DNA from: Cloacibacterium normanense
Lineage (GTDB): Bacteria > Bacteroidota > Bacteroidia > Flavobacteriales > Weeksellaceae
Assembly (NCBI RefSeq): GCF_003860565.1
Contig: NZ_CP034157.1
Coordinates: 930,001-994,000 of the forward strand
Length of the DNA stretch: 64,000 nt
Reading direction: 5' to 3'
The notes below the pieces were generated by a model. That model did not search any database, had not been told where the DNA came from, and was given only the letters and a program-made list of their open reading frames with translations. Below, in pieces: positions 57,422 through 64,000 of this stretch (within the stretch, counting starts at the first letter, position 1; each line of letters opens with the position of its first letter). A program made the translations under genes and the position numbers.

Positions 57422-58498
57422 TTAAAAATATTTTAAACTCATGTTTGGTTTTATTTGAAGCAAAGTTTCATAAATGAGTTTAATAACATTGGCTACATCT
57501 TCTTTGGCAACCATTTCTACTGTAGTGTGCATGTATCTTAATGGTAGAGAAATCAGTGCAGAAGGAACACCTCCGTTAGAAAATGCGAAAGAATCTGTAT
57601 CGGTTCCTGTTGCTCTGCTCAAAGCATTTCTCTGGAATGGAATTTTCTTTTTCTTAGCGGTATTTGTGATTAAATCTCTGATGATGTGATGAACAGAAGG
57701 AGCATACGCAATTACAGGTCCGTCTCCACATTTCATGTGACCTTCTTTTTTCTTCTCGATATGTGGAGTAGTGGTATCATGAGTAACGTCTGTAACGATA
57801 GCGATATTTGGTTTTATAGTTTGTGCAATCATCGTTGCTCCATATAAACCAACTTCTTCTTGCACAGAATTGGTGATGTATAATCCGAAAGGTAATTTCT
57901 TTTTGTTTTCTTTTAAAAGTCTAGCTACTTCTGCAATCATAAATCCGCCCATTCTGTTGTCTAGCGCTCTACAAACGAAATATCGGTCGTTGAGTTCAAA
58001 AAATTCATCTGGATAAGTAATCATGCAACCTACATAAATTCCTAATTTTTCTACTTCTTCTTTAGATATACAGCCGCAATCGATGAAAATATTTTCAATT
58101 TTCGGAACTGGTTCATGAGGATTTGCGCTTCTGGTGTGAATCGCTGGCCAACCGAAAACACCTTTTACAATGCCTTTTTCTCCGTGGATGTGTACCGTTT
58201 TAGAAGGCGCAATCATTTGGTCAGAACCTCCGTTTCTGATTACGTAAATCATTCCGTCATCAGAAATGTAATTTACGTACCAAGAAATTTCGTCGGCATG
58301 AGCTTCTATCACTACTTTGAATTCCGCTTCTGGATTGATGATTCCGTAGCAAGTTCCATAGTGGTCTACTCTTATTTCGTCTACATAAGGCTTGATATAA
58401 TCTGCCCAAATTTTCTGTCCGTTCTGCTCAAAACCAGTTGGAGAAGCAGTGTTCAAATATTTTTCTAAAAATTTTAAAGATTTATTTTCAAATTTCAT
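57422..58498 (-). CDS. M42-family metallopeptidase (glutamyl/ deblocking aminopeptidase)
   Basis: 358 residues. Peptidase M42 signature: HADEISWYVNYIS, DCGCISKEE, RALDNRMGGFMIAEVARLL, and EEVGLYGATMIAQ (general base/zinc ligands). Binuclear metal aminopeptidase of the tetrahedral TET type, cytosolic. Ends followed by a terminator; not linked to its neighbours by function. Confidence 0.92.
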   Translation of the reverse strand: MKFENKSLKFLEKYLNTASPTGFEQNGQKIWADYIKPYVDEIRVDHYGTCYGIINPEAEFKVVIEAHADEISWYVNYISDDGMIYVIRNGGSDQMIAPSKTVHIHGEKGIVKGVFGWPAIHTRSANPHEPVPKIENIFIDCGCISKEEVEKLGIYVGCMITYPDEFFELNDRYFVCRALDNRMGGFMIAEVARLLKENKKKLPFGLYITNSVQEEVGLYGATMIAQTIKPNIAIVTDVTHDTTTPHIEKKKEGHMKCGDGPVIAYAPSVHHIIRDLITNTAKKKKIPFQRNALSRATGTDTDSFAFSNGGVPSALISLPLRYMHTTVEMVAKEDVANVIKLIYETLLQIKPNMSLKYF

Positions 58499-58553
58499 AT
58501 AAAGGAACGATTTTTGTGATACTTAAAATTAAATTTTAATTCAGGTAAAAATA

Positions 58554-59264
58554 ATGAAATTTCAGAACATTTTCACCATATTTCTTTTGTTGTTTAGCTT
58601 ATCATTTCAGGCTCAACAAGATACTATAAAAATAGAATTGAAGGCACTAAAAGATGTTCCAAAAGAAAAACTTCAAAAAGATGATTTTGGGAATGTTTTT
58701 TATTACGACGAAAAGCAAAAAGCTAGAATTTACGAAATCAACGGAGAAAAAGTAGTGGTGATGGATGAGTTGCTTCTCATGCAGAGGCCGCATTTTAATA
58801 ATCAACTTGACCGTAATTTCTATTATTTCCTCAATAAAAAATTGAATAGAGTTTATCCTTACTTTATTACTGCTCTAGAGCAATACAGAGATATACAAGA
58901 CGAACTTTCTAAAATAGATGATGAGAAAAAAAGAGCTTACATCAGAAAAAGGCAAGAAGGGCTCGCCAATCAATATGAAACCCAATTAAGGGATTTGACC
59001 ACTACAGAAGGTAGGATTTTTGCCAAATTAATGCACAGAGCTACTGGAAAAACTGTGTACGAAATCATAAAAGAATTACGTGGAAACTGGAGTGCTTTTT
59101 GGTGGAATGTAAAAGGAAATATTGCAGATGTAGACATTAAAGAACCTTATGATCCGCATGCTAATAGACAAGATGCTTTTGTAGAATCTCTTTTGTACTC
59201 TAACTGGAATTTAGGATATTTGCAGCCTTATGAAGGATACAGGGATTTTAAAATCAAAAAATAA
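58554..59264 (+). CDS. DUF4294-family secreted protein
   Basis: 236 residues with a signal peptide ending near residue 20 (SLSFQAQ). The mature part is helical and charged and includes repeated LNRVYPYFITALEQYRDI-type segments with NWSAFWWNVKGNIADVDIKEPYDP. Matches DUF4294, a Bacteroidota-specific family of unknown function. One base separates it from the S1/P1 nuclease gene. Confidence 0.82.
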   Translation: MKFQNIFTIFLLLFSLSFQAQQDTIKIELKALKDVPKEKLQKDDFGNVFYYDEKQKARIYEINGEKVVVMDELLLMQRPHFNNQLDRNFYYFLNKKLNRVYPYFITALEQYRDIQDELSKIDDEKKRAYIRKRQEGLANQYETQLRDLTTTEGRIFAKLMHRATGKTVYEIIKELRGNWSAFWWNVKGNIADVDIKEPYDPHANRQDAFVESLLYSNWNLGYLQPYEGYRDFKIKK

Positions 59265-59265
59265 C

Positions 59266-60057
59266 ATGAAATTTTTATTCAAACTATTATTTACGGTAAG
59301 TATTTTATATTCAGCAGAAGCTTACTCATGGGGAATTATTGGGCATAGAACCATCGCAGAAATTGCAGAAAATCATATTTCAAATAAATCTAAGCGTAAG
59401 CTTAAAAAGATTATAGGAAAACAAAATCTAGCTTATATTGCTAATTGGCCAGATTTCGTAAAATCTGATACGCTGAATACTTATAAAGAAACAGAAGTTT
59501 GGCATTATGTGAATGTAAAACCCAACCAGAATTTTACAGAATTTGAGAAATCTTTAAAAGAACTTAATACTCCCAATCTTTACAATCAAATTATTAAGCA
59601 AAAAGAAATTATCGCCAATAAAAATTCATCAAAAGAAGAAAAAATTGTAGCGCTTAAGTTTTTGGTTCATTTAATGGGAGATTTACACCAACCTATGCAC
59701 GTAGGAAGAGCGGAAGATTTAGGAGGGAATTTAATCCAGTTAACTTTCAATAGAGACCAAACGAATTTACACAGTTTATGGGATACAAAATTGGTAGATT
59801 ATCAAAGATATTCATATAAAGAGTTTGCTAAAGTGCTAGATTATAAATCTAAAGAGGAAATCCAAAAAATACAAAGCGGAACTCTTGAAAATTGGTTGTA
59901 TGACAGTTACACGAAAGCCAATAAAATCTACACGCAGACTAAACCAAATGGTGTTTACAGTTATGATTATAATTATAAATTTTCAGGATTGTTAGAAGAA
60001 CAATTATTAACAGGTGGATTAAGACTAGCTAAAGTTTTAGACGAAATCTTACAATAA
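59266..60057 (+). CDS. Secreted S1/P1-type zinc nuclease
   Basis: 263 residues from ATG 59266, with signal peptide (FKLLFTVSILYSAEAYS) followed by mature Trp. The N-terminal WGIIGHRTIAEIAE supplies the Trp/His zinc ligands. Further ligands are in DFVKSD, HYVNV, HLMGDLHQPMHVG and NLHSLWDTK. Cleaves single-stranded nucleic acid; the trinuclear zinc site looks intact. Ends within the convergent NUDIX gene (nine-base overlap). Confidence 0.87.
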   Translation: MKFLFKLLFTVSILYSAEAYSWGIIGHRTIAEIAENHISNKSKRKLKKIIGKQNLAYIANWPDFVKSDTLNTYKETEVWHYVNVKPNQNFTEFEKSLKELNTPNLYNQIIKQKEIIANKNSSKEEKIVALKFLVHLMGDLHQPMHVGRAEDLGGNLIQLTFNRDQTNLHSLWDTKLVDYQRYSYKEFAKVLDYKSKEEIQKIQSGTLENWLYDSYTKANKIYTQTKPNGVYSYDYNYKFSGLLEEQLLTGGLRLAKVLDEILQ

Positions 60058-60465
60058 TTTTTCTTTCAGTTTCTGAAATACGATTTGATCAATAGGCAAT
60101 TCTAATGGGTTTTCTTCATGTAAGGAAATCCATTTTATTTTTTCAATACTTTCATCTAAAATCTGCAATTCGTCTAGATTTAAAATATCTACCTTATAAT
60201 ATATAGTTAGCAATTGCTCGTTTTCTCTAAATCTAGAAACCAAAAAATCTTCTTGAGTGTAAAAATGTTCTACAACATTTATTTTTAGGTTAAGTTCTTC
60301 TGCAAATTCTCTGTGAAGGCATTCTAAGGTTCCTTCGCCAAATTCTAAACCGCCACCTGGTAATTTTATCAATTTTTGTCCGGCATAACCTTCATCTAGA
60401 GCCATTATTTCTTGATTTTCATTAATGTAAATGGCGTAAACTCTTATGTTGATTTTATCTATCAT
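60049..60465 (-). CDS. NUDIX hydrolase
   Basis: 138 residues. Nudix box GGGLEFGEGTLECLHREFAEELNL (residues about 41-64) fits G(X5)E(X7)REUXEE(X)GU. No specificity loop recognised, so substrate (NDP-sugar, dinucleotide or RNA cap) unknown. Convergent overlap of nine bases with the S1/P1 gene. Followed on the same strand by mnmD with its own promoter. Confidence 0.85.
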   Translation of the reverse strand: MIDKINIRVYAIYINENQEIMALDEGYAGQKLIKLPGGGLEFGEGTLECLHREFAEELNLKINVVEHFYTQEDFLVSRFRENEQLLTIYYKVDILNLDELQILDESIEKIKWISLHEENPLELPIDQIVFQKLKEKLL

Positions 60466-60503
60466 GTTTTATTTTTTTTTAATTTAATTGGCTCTTTTTA
60501 CTT

Positions 60504-61187
60504 TTAACTTGGTTCTTTCAAAACGGCATTAATCATTTCGCGTTTTCCTTTTGGGCCTTCTAATTTAGTGACTTCAAAATTAAGTTCCTTCAGAATTCTT
60601 CTCACACTTCCTTTTGAAGAATAAGTAGTGAGTAGTCCACCATCTTTCATTTTGCTTTTTACGATTTCAAATAGCGGTTTTTCCCATAAGTCTGGCTGAA
60701 CTTTTGCACCGAAACAATCATAATACACCAGGTTAATTGCAGGTAAATTTATCTCTTTTATCTTGAAAAAGTCCAAATTGTATTTAGTAAAGAAGAAGTT
60801 TGGCAAAATTTCATGTGTTTTATTCCAATCTAATTCATGGATTTTTTGATAAATTTCTTGTGCATTTTCGAAAGTAAAATGCTTTGCATAGTTCAATTCT
60901 ACGATTTCTTCATTATTTACGGGATATTTTTCGAATGTGAAATAGTGAAAAACATGATTTTTATCATTTTTCAAATATTCATTAATTGTGACTAAAGCAT
61001 TAAGACCTGTACCAAAACCCATCTCTAAAATGTTTATTTCGTAATCATAAACATTTTTTAATCCGTTTTTTATAAATACATGTTCTGCTTCTTGGATGGC
61101 TCCATTGTGAGAATGATAGCATTCATTTAAATCATTGATATACAATGTTTTGCTTCCATCTAACGTGGTTTTTATTTCTCTTTTCAA
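60504..61187 (-). CDS. mnmD: tRNA U34 5-(methylaminomethyl)-2-thiouridine methyltransferase domain protein (MnmD)
   Basis: Class I methyltransferase that completes wobble-uridine modification (mnm5s2U). 227 residues from TTG 61187. SAM motif LEMGFGTGLNALVTI and the MnmC/D block YYDCFGAKVQPDLWE, CKPSKGKREMINAVLK-like C-terminus (LEGPKGKREMINAVLKEPS). The upstream TTG at 61202 coincides with the -7 element, so the internal TTG is chosen (MKREIKTTLDGSKTLYI). The FAD oxidase half of MnmC is not here. Confidence 0.87.
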   Translation of the reverse strand: MKREIKTTLDGSKTLYINDLNECYHSHNGAIQEAEHVFIKNGLKNVYDYEINILEMGFGTGLNALVTINEYLKNDKNHVFHYFTFEKYPVNNEEIVELNYAKHFTFENAQEIYQKIHELDWNKTHEILPNFFFTKYNLDFFKIKEINLPAINLVYYDCFGAKVQPDLWEKPLFEIVKSKMKDGGLLTTYSSKGSVRRILKELNFEVTKLEGPKGKREMINAVLKEPS

Positions 61188-61199
61188 AGTATTTTTTGT

Positions 61200-61207
61200 C
61201 AAAAATA
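61200..61207 (-). promoter_or_regulatory. -7 promoter element TATTTTTG, mnmD
   Basis: TAnnTTTG on the minus strand covering the upstream TTG; sets the start at 61187. Confidence 0.5.
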
Positions 61208-61238
61208 AATTAAAATTTTGATATTTAAAAAATTATAT

Positions 61239-61246
61239 TAAATTTG
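61239..61246 (+). promoter_or_regulatory. -7 promoter element TAAATTTG, ilvE
   Basis: TAnnTTTG, 25 bp before the ATG, divergent from mnmD. Confidence 0.55.
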
Positions 61247-61271
61247 TAGAAACTCAATTAAAATTTTTAAA

Positions 61272-62345
61272 ATGATAATTCAAAAAACTTCAAACTCAAG
61301 AATTGGGGAATTTGACCCAGAAAACATTGGATTTGGTACAGCATTTATAGATCATATGATTGTATGTGAGTACGAAAATGGAAAATGGGGTGAAGTAAGG
61401 CTTATGCCATATGGTCCGCTACCTTTTACACCAGCAATGATGGGCGTAAATTATGGGCAAGCTTGTTTTGAAGGAATGAAGGCTTATAAAGATAAAGATG
61501 GTGAAGTGTATCTTTTCCGTCCTGAGAAAAATTTCGAAAGAATTAATAAGTCAGCAAAGCGTCTTGCAATGCCAGAAATCACCGAAGAAATGTTTATCGG
61601 TGGTCTTAAAGCATTAGTAGATATGGATAGAAATTGGATTCCTTATGGAGAAGGAAAATCACTATATATTAGACCTCTAATTTTTGCAACGGAAGAAGCT
61701 TTAAAAGCAAGAATTGCTAATAAATATATGTTTGCCATTGTTGCAACTCCAGTGCAAAGTTATTACACAGAGCCAGTTTCTGTTAAGATTTCTGATTTTT
61801 ATTCTAGAGCTGCAAGTGGTGGTGTAGGTTCTGCTAAAGCTGCAGGAAATTACGCTGCTTCATTTTATCCTACAAAATTAGCTGCTGAAGAAGGTTATGA
61901 GCAAATCATCTGGACAGATGATGCTACTCACAAATATTTTGAAGAAAGTGGTACAATGAACGTTTTCGTAAGAATAAACGATACAATTTATACTCCACCA
62001 ACTTCAGAGAAAATTCTAGATGGAGTTACTAGAGATAGTTTCCTTCAACTAGCAAAACATAGAGGAATTGACGTAAAAGTAGAGCCGGTAGAAGTAGCTA
62101 AAGTTCTAGAAGCGCATTCAAAAGAAGAGTTAATTGAAGTTTGGGGAGTAGGAACTGCTGTAGTAACTAGCGTTTTCAAAGCGATTGGTTACAAAGACCA
62201 AAAATTAACTTTACCAGAACTTTCAGAAGAAGAAAGTTTCGCTTTAACTCTTAAAAAAGCATTGGTGGATATTCAAACCAATAAAGCTGAAGATCCTTTT
62301 GGATGGAGAGTGAAAGTAGAAAAGCATATTTTAGAAACTGCTTAG
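61272..62345 (+). CDS. ilvE: Branched-chain amino acid aminotransferase
   Basis: Fold-type IV PLP enzyme that transaminates valine, leucine and isoleucine. 357 residues. The PLP-lysine lies in GSAKAAGNYAAS (residue about 191), with the preceding SRAASGGVG loop, plus GVTRDSFLQLA and VVTSVFKAIGY. The large-type II form (357 residues) is consistent with eukaryote/Bacteroidota-like BCATs. Own promoter and terminator. Confidence 0.92.
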   Translation: MIIQKTSNSRIGEFDPENIGFGTAFIDHMIVCEYENGKWGEVRLMPYGPLPFTPAMMGVNYGQACFEGMKAYKDKDGEVYLFRPEKNFERINKSAKRLAMPEITEEMFIGGLKALVDMDRNWIPYGEGKSLYIRPLIFATEEALKARIANKYMFAIVATPVQSYYTEPVSVKISDFYSRAASGGVGSAKAAGNYAASFYPTKLAAEEGYEQIIWTDDATHKYFEESGTMNVFVRINDTIYTPPTSEKILDGVTRDSFLQLAKHRGIDVKVEPVEVAKVLEAHSKEELIEVWGVGTAVVTSVFKAIGYKDQKLTLPELSEEESFALTLKKALVDIQTNKAEDPFGWRVKVEKHILETA

Positions 62346-62367
62346 AAATAAGACTTTAAATATTTTA

Positions 62368-62395
62368 AACCGAGGAAATCTTTTCTCGGTTTTTT
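62368..62395 (+). terminator. Terminator of ilvE
   Basis: Stem AACCGAG/CTCGGTT with A/T-rich loop and T run. Confidence 0.7.
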
Positions 62396-62435
62396 CGTTG
62401 TTATTTATTGAGTAATTAGTATTTTCGCAGTCAAT

Positions 62436-62945
62436 ATGAAAAAGGTAGTTTTCATTTCATTATTATCACTTTTGTCTTGTGTTAAAAATTCACCAGCTCA
62501 TCCTCCAGTTGGTGGTGTTTTGTCACAAGAAGACTTAAATGTATCTAAAAATAGAGCAAAAAATCTCAATTTATTAGAAAGAAAACAAATTCAAGATTGG
62601 ATAAATCAACAAGATAAAAAATTCTATTCTACAGGACTAAATTATTGGACGGATATTAGTGATTCTGAATCTAGAACTAAGAAAAAAGATGGTGAATTGG
62701 TTTCGTATGAATATGATTTGTATGATTTTAACCAAGAAAAATTATATGAAAAGCCTAACCAAAATATAGATGCTCCATTAGGAAAATTCGAAGAATTAAA
62801 AGCGGTAGAAGATGCGGTGCGTTATATGAAAAAAGGAGAACAAGCTACACTTTTAGTACCTTCAGTTCTGGCTTTTGGAACTTATGGCGATGATGAAAAA
62901 ATTCCAAATGACATGCCATTAATCATTAAAATTAAAATTTTATAA
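62436..62945 (+). CDS. gldI: GldI-type FKBP peptidyl-prolyl isomerase lipoprotein
   Basis: 169 residues. Lipobox SLLSC (C15), then a charged spacer and an FKBP-like fold (EDAVRYMKKGEQATLLVPSVLAFGTYG). Resembles GldI, needed for gliding in Flavobacterium johnsoniae; here gliding machinery is not otherwise present in the window, so role in envelope protein folding is the safe statement. Nine bases from the next prolyl isomerase gene, so a two-gene unit. Confidence 0.75.
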   Translation: MKKVVFISLLSLLSCVKNSPAHPPVGGVLSQEDLNVSKNRAKNLNLLERKQIQDWINQQDKKFYSTGLNYWTDISDSESRTKKKDGELVSYEYDLYDFNQEKLYEKPNQNIDAPLGKFEELKAVEDAVRYMKKGEQATLLVPSVLAFGTYGDDEKIPNDMPLIIKIKIL

Positions 62946-62954
62946 ATCCATAAA

Positions 62955-64000
62955 ATGAAAAAAATATTTTTATTAACTATTGCAATTATTACTTTAATTA
63001 ATTGTACTCCAATTTATAAAAAAATGAATATAGACAAAGATTTTTACAACGGTCTTCAAGACGGTGTGTATGCTAAAATGGAAACTTCTAAAGGCGAATT
63101 GATTATCCAATTTTTTGATCAAGATGCGCCAGTTACAGTAGCTAATTTCGTAGGTCTTGCACAAGGAACTATTGAAAATAAAGCAAAAGCAAAAGGAGTT
63201 CCTTATTATGATGGAATTGTTTTTCACAGAGTAATAAAAAACTTTATGATTCAAGGAGGTGATCCTCAAGGAACAGGAATGGGAGATCCTGGTTATAAGT
63301 TTGATGATGAGAAAAACGACCTAAAACACGAAGGAAAAGGTTATCTTTCTATGGCAAATTCTGGACCTAACACAAATGGTTCTCAGTTTTTTATCACAGA
63401 AGTTCCTACGCCTTGGTTAGACGGAAGACATACTATTTTTGGTAAAGTAATTAAAGGAGAAGATGTAATTGATACGATTGCTAATTCTGAAACCGGTGCT
63501 CAAGATAGACCAAAAGAAGAAATTAAAATTGTAAAAGTGACTGTTTTCACTAAAGGTGATGCTTACGAAAAATATGATGCTGCTAAAATCTTCAATGAAG
63601 GGAAAGCGAAAATCCAAGAAAACAACAAAGCTTACATCGCTAAACAAGAAGCAGAAGCTGCTAAAAAATTAGAAGATTTAAAAGCTGGAATGACTAAAAC
63701 TGCTTCTGGTTTACTATATAAAATCACAAAAACTAATCCAGAAGGTAAAGCTCCAAAAGCTGGAGACATGGTTTCTGTACACTACGCTGGTAAATTAACA
63801 AACGGACAAGAATTTGATAATTCTTTCAAAAGAGGTGAGCCAATTGAGATTCCAATCGGTGTTGGTCAAGTAATCAAAGGTTGGGATGAAGGAATCCAAC
63901 TTCTAAAAGAAGGAGAAGCGGCTACTTTATTGATTCCATCTGAATTAGGTTACGGAACAAGAGGAGCAGGAGGTGTAATTCCACCAAATGCTTGGCTAAT
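62955..64000 (+). CDS. Lipoprotein with cyclophilin and FKBP prolyl-isomerase domains (3' truncated)
   Basis: At least 348 residues; the window ends before any stop. Lipobox LINC (C17), then a cyclophilin domain (about 38-195: FHRVIKNFMIQGGDPQGTG, MANSGPNTNGSQFFIT), a Lys/Glu/Ala-rich helix and an FKBP domain (about 255-348: VSVHYAGKLTNGQEFDNSFKRG, VIKGWDEGIQLLKEGE, GYGTRGAG). Both isomerase classes in one periplasmic lipoprotein would give strong foldase activity. Starts nine bases after gldI, same strand. Confidence 0.88.
   Translation, partial: MKKIFLLTIAIITLINCTPIYKKMNIDKDFYNGLQDGVYAKMETSKGELIIQFFDQDAPVTVANFVGLAQGTIENKAKAKGVPYYDGIVFHRVIKNFMIQGGDPQGTGMGDPGYKFDDEKNDLKHEGKGYLSMANSGPNTNGSQFFITEVPTPWLDGRHTIFGKVIKGEDVIDTIANSETGAQDRPKEEIKIVKVTVFTKGDAYEKYDAAKIFNEGKAKIQENNKAYIAKQEAEAAKKLEDLKAGMTKTASGLLYKITKTNPEGKAPKAGDMVSVHYAGKLTNGQEFDNSFKRGEPIEIPIGVGQVIKGWDEGIQLLKEGEAATLLIPSELGYGTRGAGGVIPPNAWL

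Noticed and set aside
62994-63647. Minus-strand frames at the right end
   Set aside because: They are opposite the dual prolyl isomerase gene, which is open from 62955 to the window end.
1-64000. CRISPR arrays, tRNA and rRNA genes, integrases or transposases
   Set aside because: Read for repeat-spacer periodicity, cloverleaf-type CCA-ended sequences and DDE or tyrosine recombinase motifs; none could be supported by eye. A tRNAscan/CRISPR finder run would be decisive.

Overview
The window is 64 kb of a low-GC genome, most likely a member of Bacteroidota, class Flavobacteriia, and probably the Chryseobacterium/Cloacibacterium group (Weeksellaceae). Several features support this. Upstream regions repeatedly carry the -7 element TAnnTTTG of the Bacteroidota primary sigma factor, and purine-rich ribosome binding sites are absent. 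The gene content includes a GldI-type gliding lipoprotein, YtxJ (bacillithiol system), a fused DAHP synthase/chorismate mutase, a GHMP kinase next to a UbiA prenyltransferase, a membrane pyrophosphatase, and DUF4294/DUF4153/DUF389 proteins. No rRNA, tRNA, CRISPR array, prophage or transposase gene was recognised. The sequence reads as ordinary chromosome with one metal-resistance segment.

Layout. 1-3.5 kb: a truncated MFS exporter, TatA, a PAP2 phosphatase, a frameshifted rlmH and a YihY-family membrane protein. 3.5-11.5 kb: a TonB-dependent receptor behind a cobalamin riboswitch, cytidine deaminase, an old-yellow-enzyme oxidoreductase, and an rsh-nhaA pair (stringent response plus Na+/H+ antiport). 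11.7-18.8 kb: a PBP4-type carboxypeptidase, an orphan histidine kinase, an LRR-like protein, an M1 peptidase, a sigma-54 response regulator without a DNA-binding domain, and YggS. 18.8-23.3 kb: an arsenic operon in which arsR sits behind a palindromic operator, followed by arsM, a second methyltransferase, an HMA-CDF protein, an ArsC-like reductase and Acr3. 23.3-28 kb: a sirtuin, a copper-type P1B ATPase and an HMA-AraC fusion regulator. 28-36 kb: aldo/keto reductase, RNA-binding protein, DUF4153, BlaI-like regulator, PAP2-like protein, and pyruvate dehydrogenase E1 alpha and E2. 36-48.6 kb: LolD-type ATPase, RadC, soluble and membrane pyrophosphatases in tandem, dnaX with a programmed-frameshift architecture, DUF389, a ClC exchanger, DAHP synthase/chorismate mutase and RsgA. 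48.8-64 kb: GHMP kinase and UbiA, a galactan-degrading pair (GH53 plus mutarotase), pseudouridine synthase, a DinB-like/YtxJ/Crp cluster, succinyl-CoA:3-ketoacid CoA transferase, M42 peptidase, S1/P1 nuclease, NUDIX, MnmD, IlvE, and two lipoprotein prolyl isomerases, the second of which runs off the end.

The least ordinary content lies in decoding and between genes. dnaX has an A10 slippery run that switches gamma to tau. An rlmH frameshift lies in a C5 tract. The copper ATPase contains a translated copy of an intergenic repeat. At least four families of small intergenic repeats recur: palindromes centred on CCGTAGG with covarying arms, a GAGCTC-hairpin-AGCGAGT element whose two copies have different but complementary hairpin arms, inverted-repeat elements built around GAAAATyAAAGATTTTC, and arrays of 6-7 bp units, one of which abuts a promoter. 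Several genes (tatA, lolD, dnaX, and the sigma-54 regulator) have the -7 element only four bases from ATG, which suggests leaderless transcripts.
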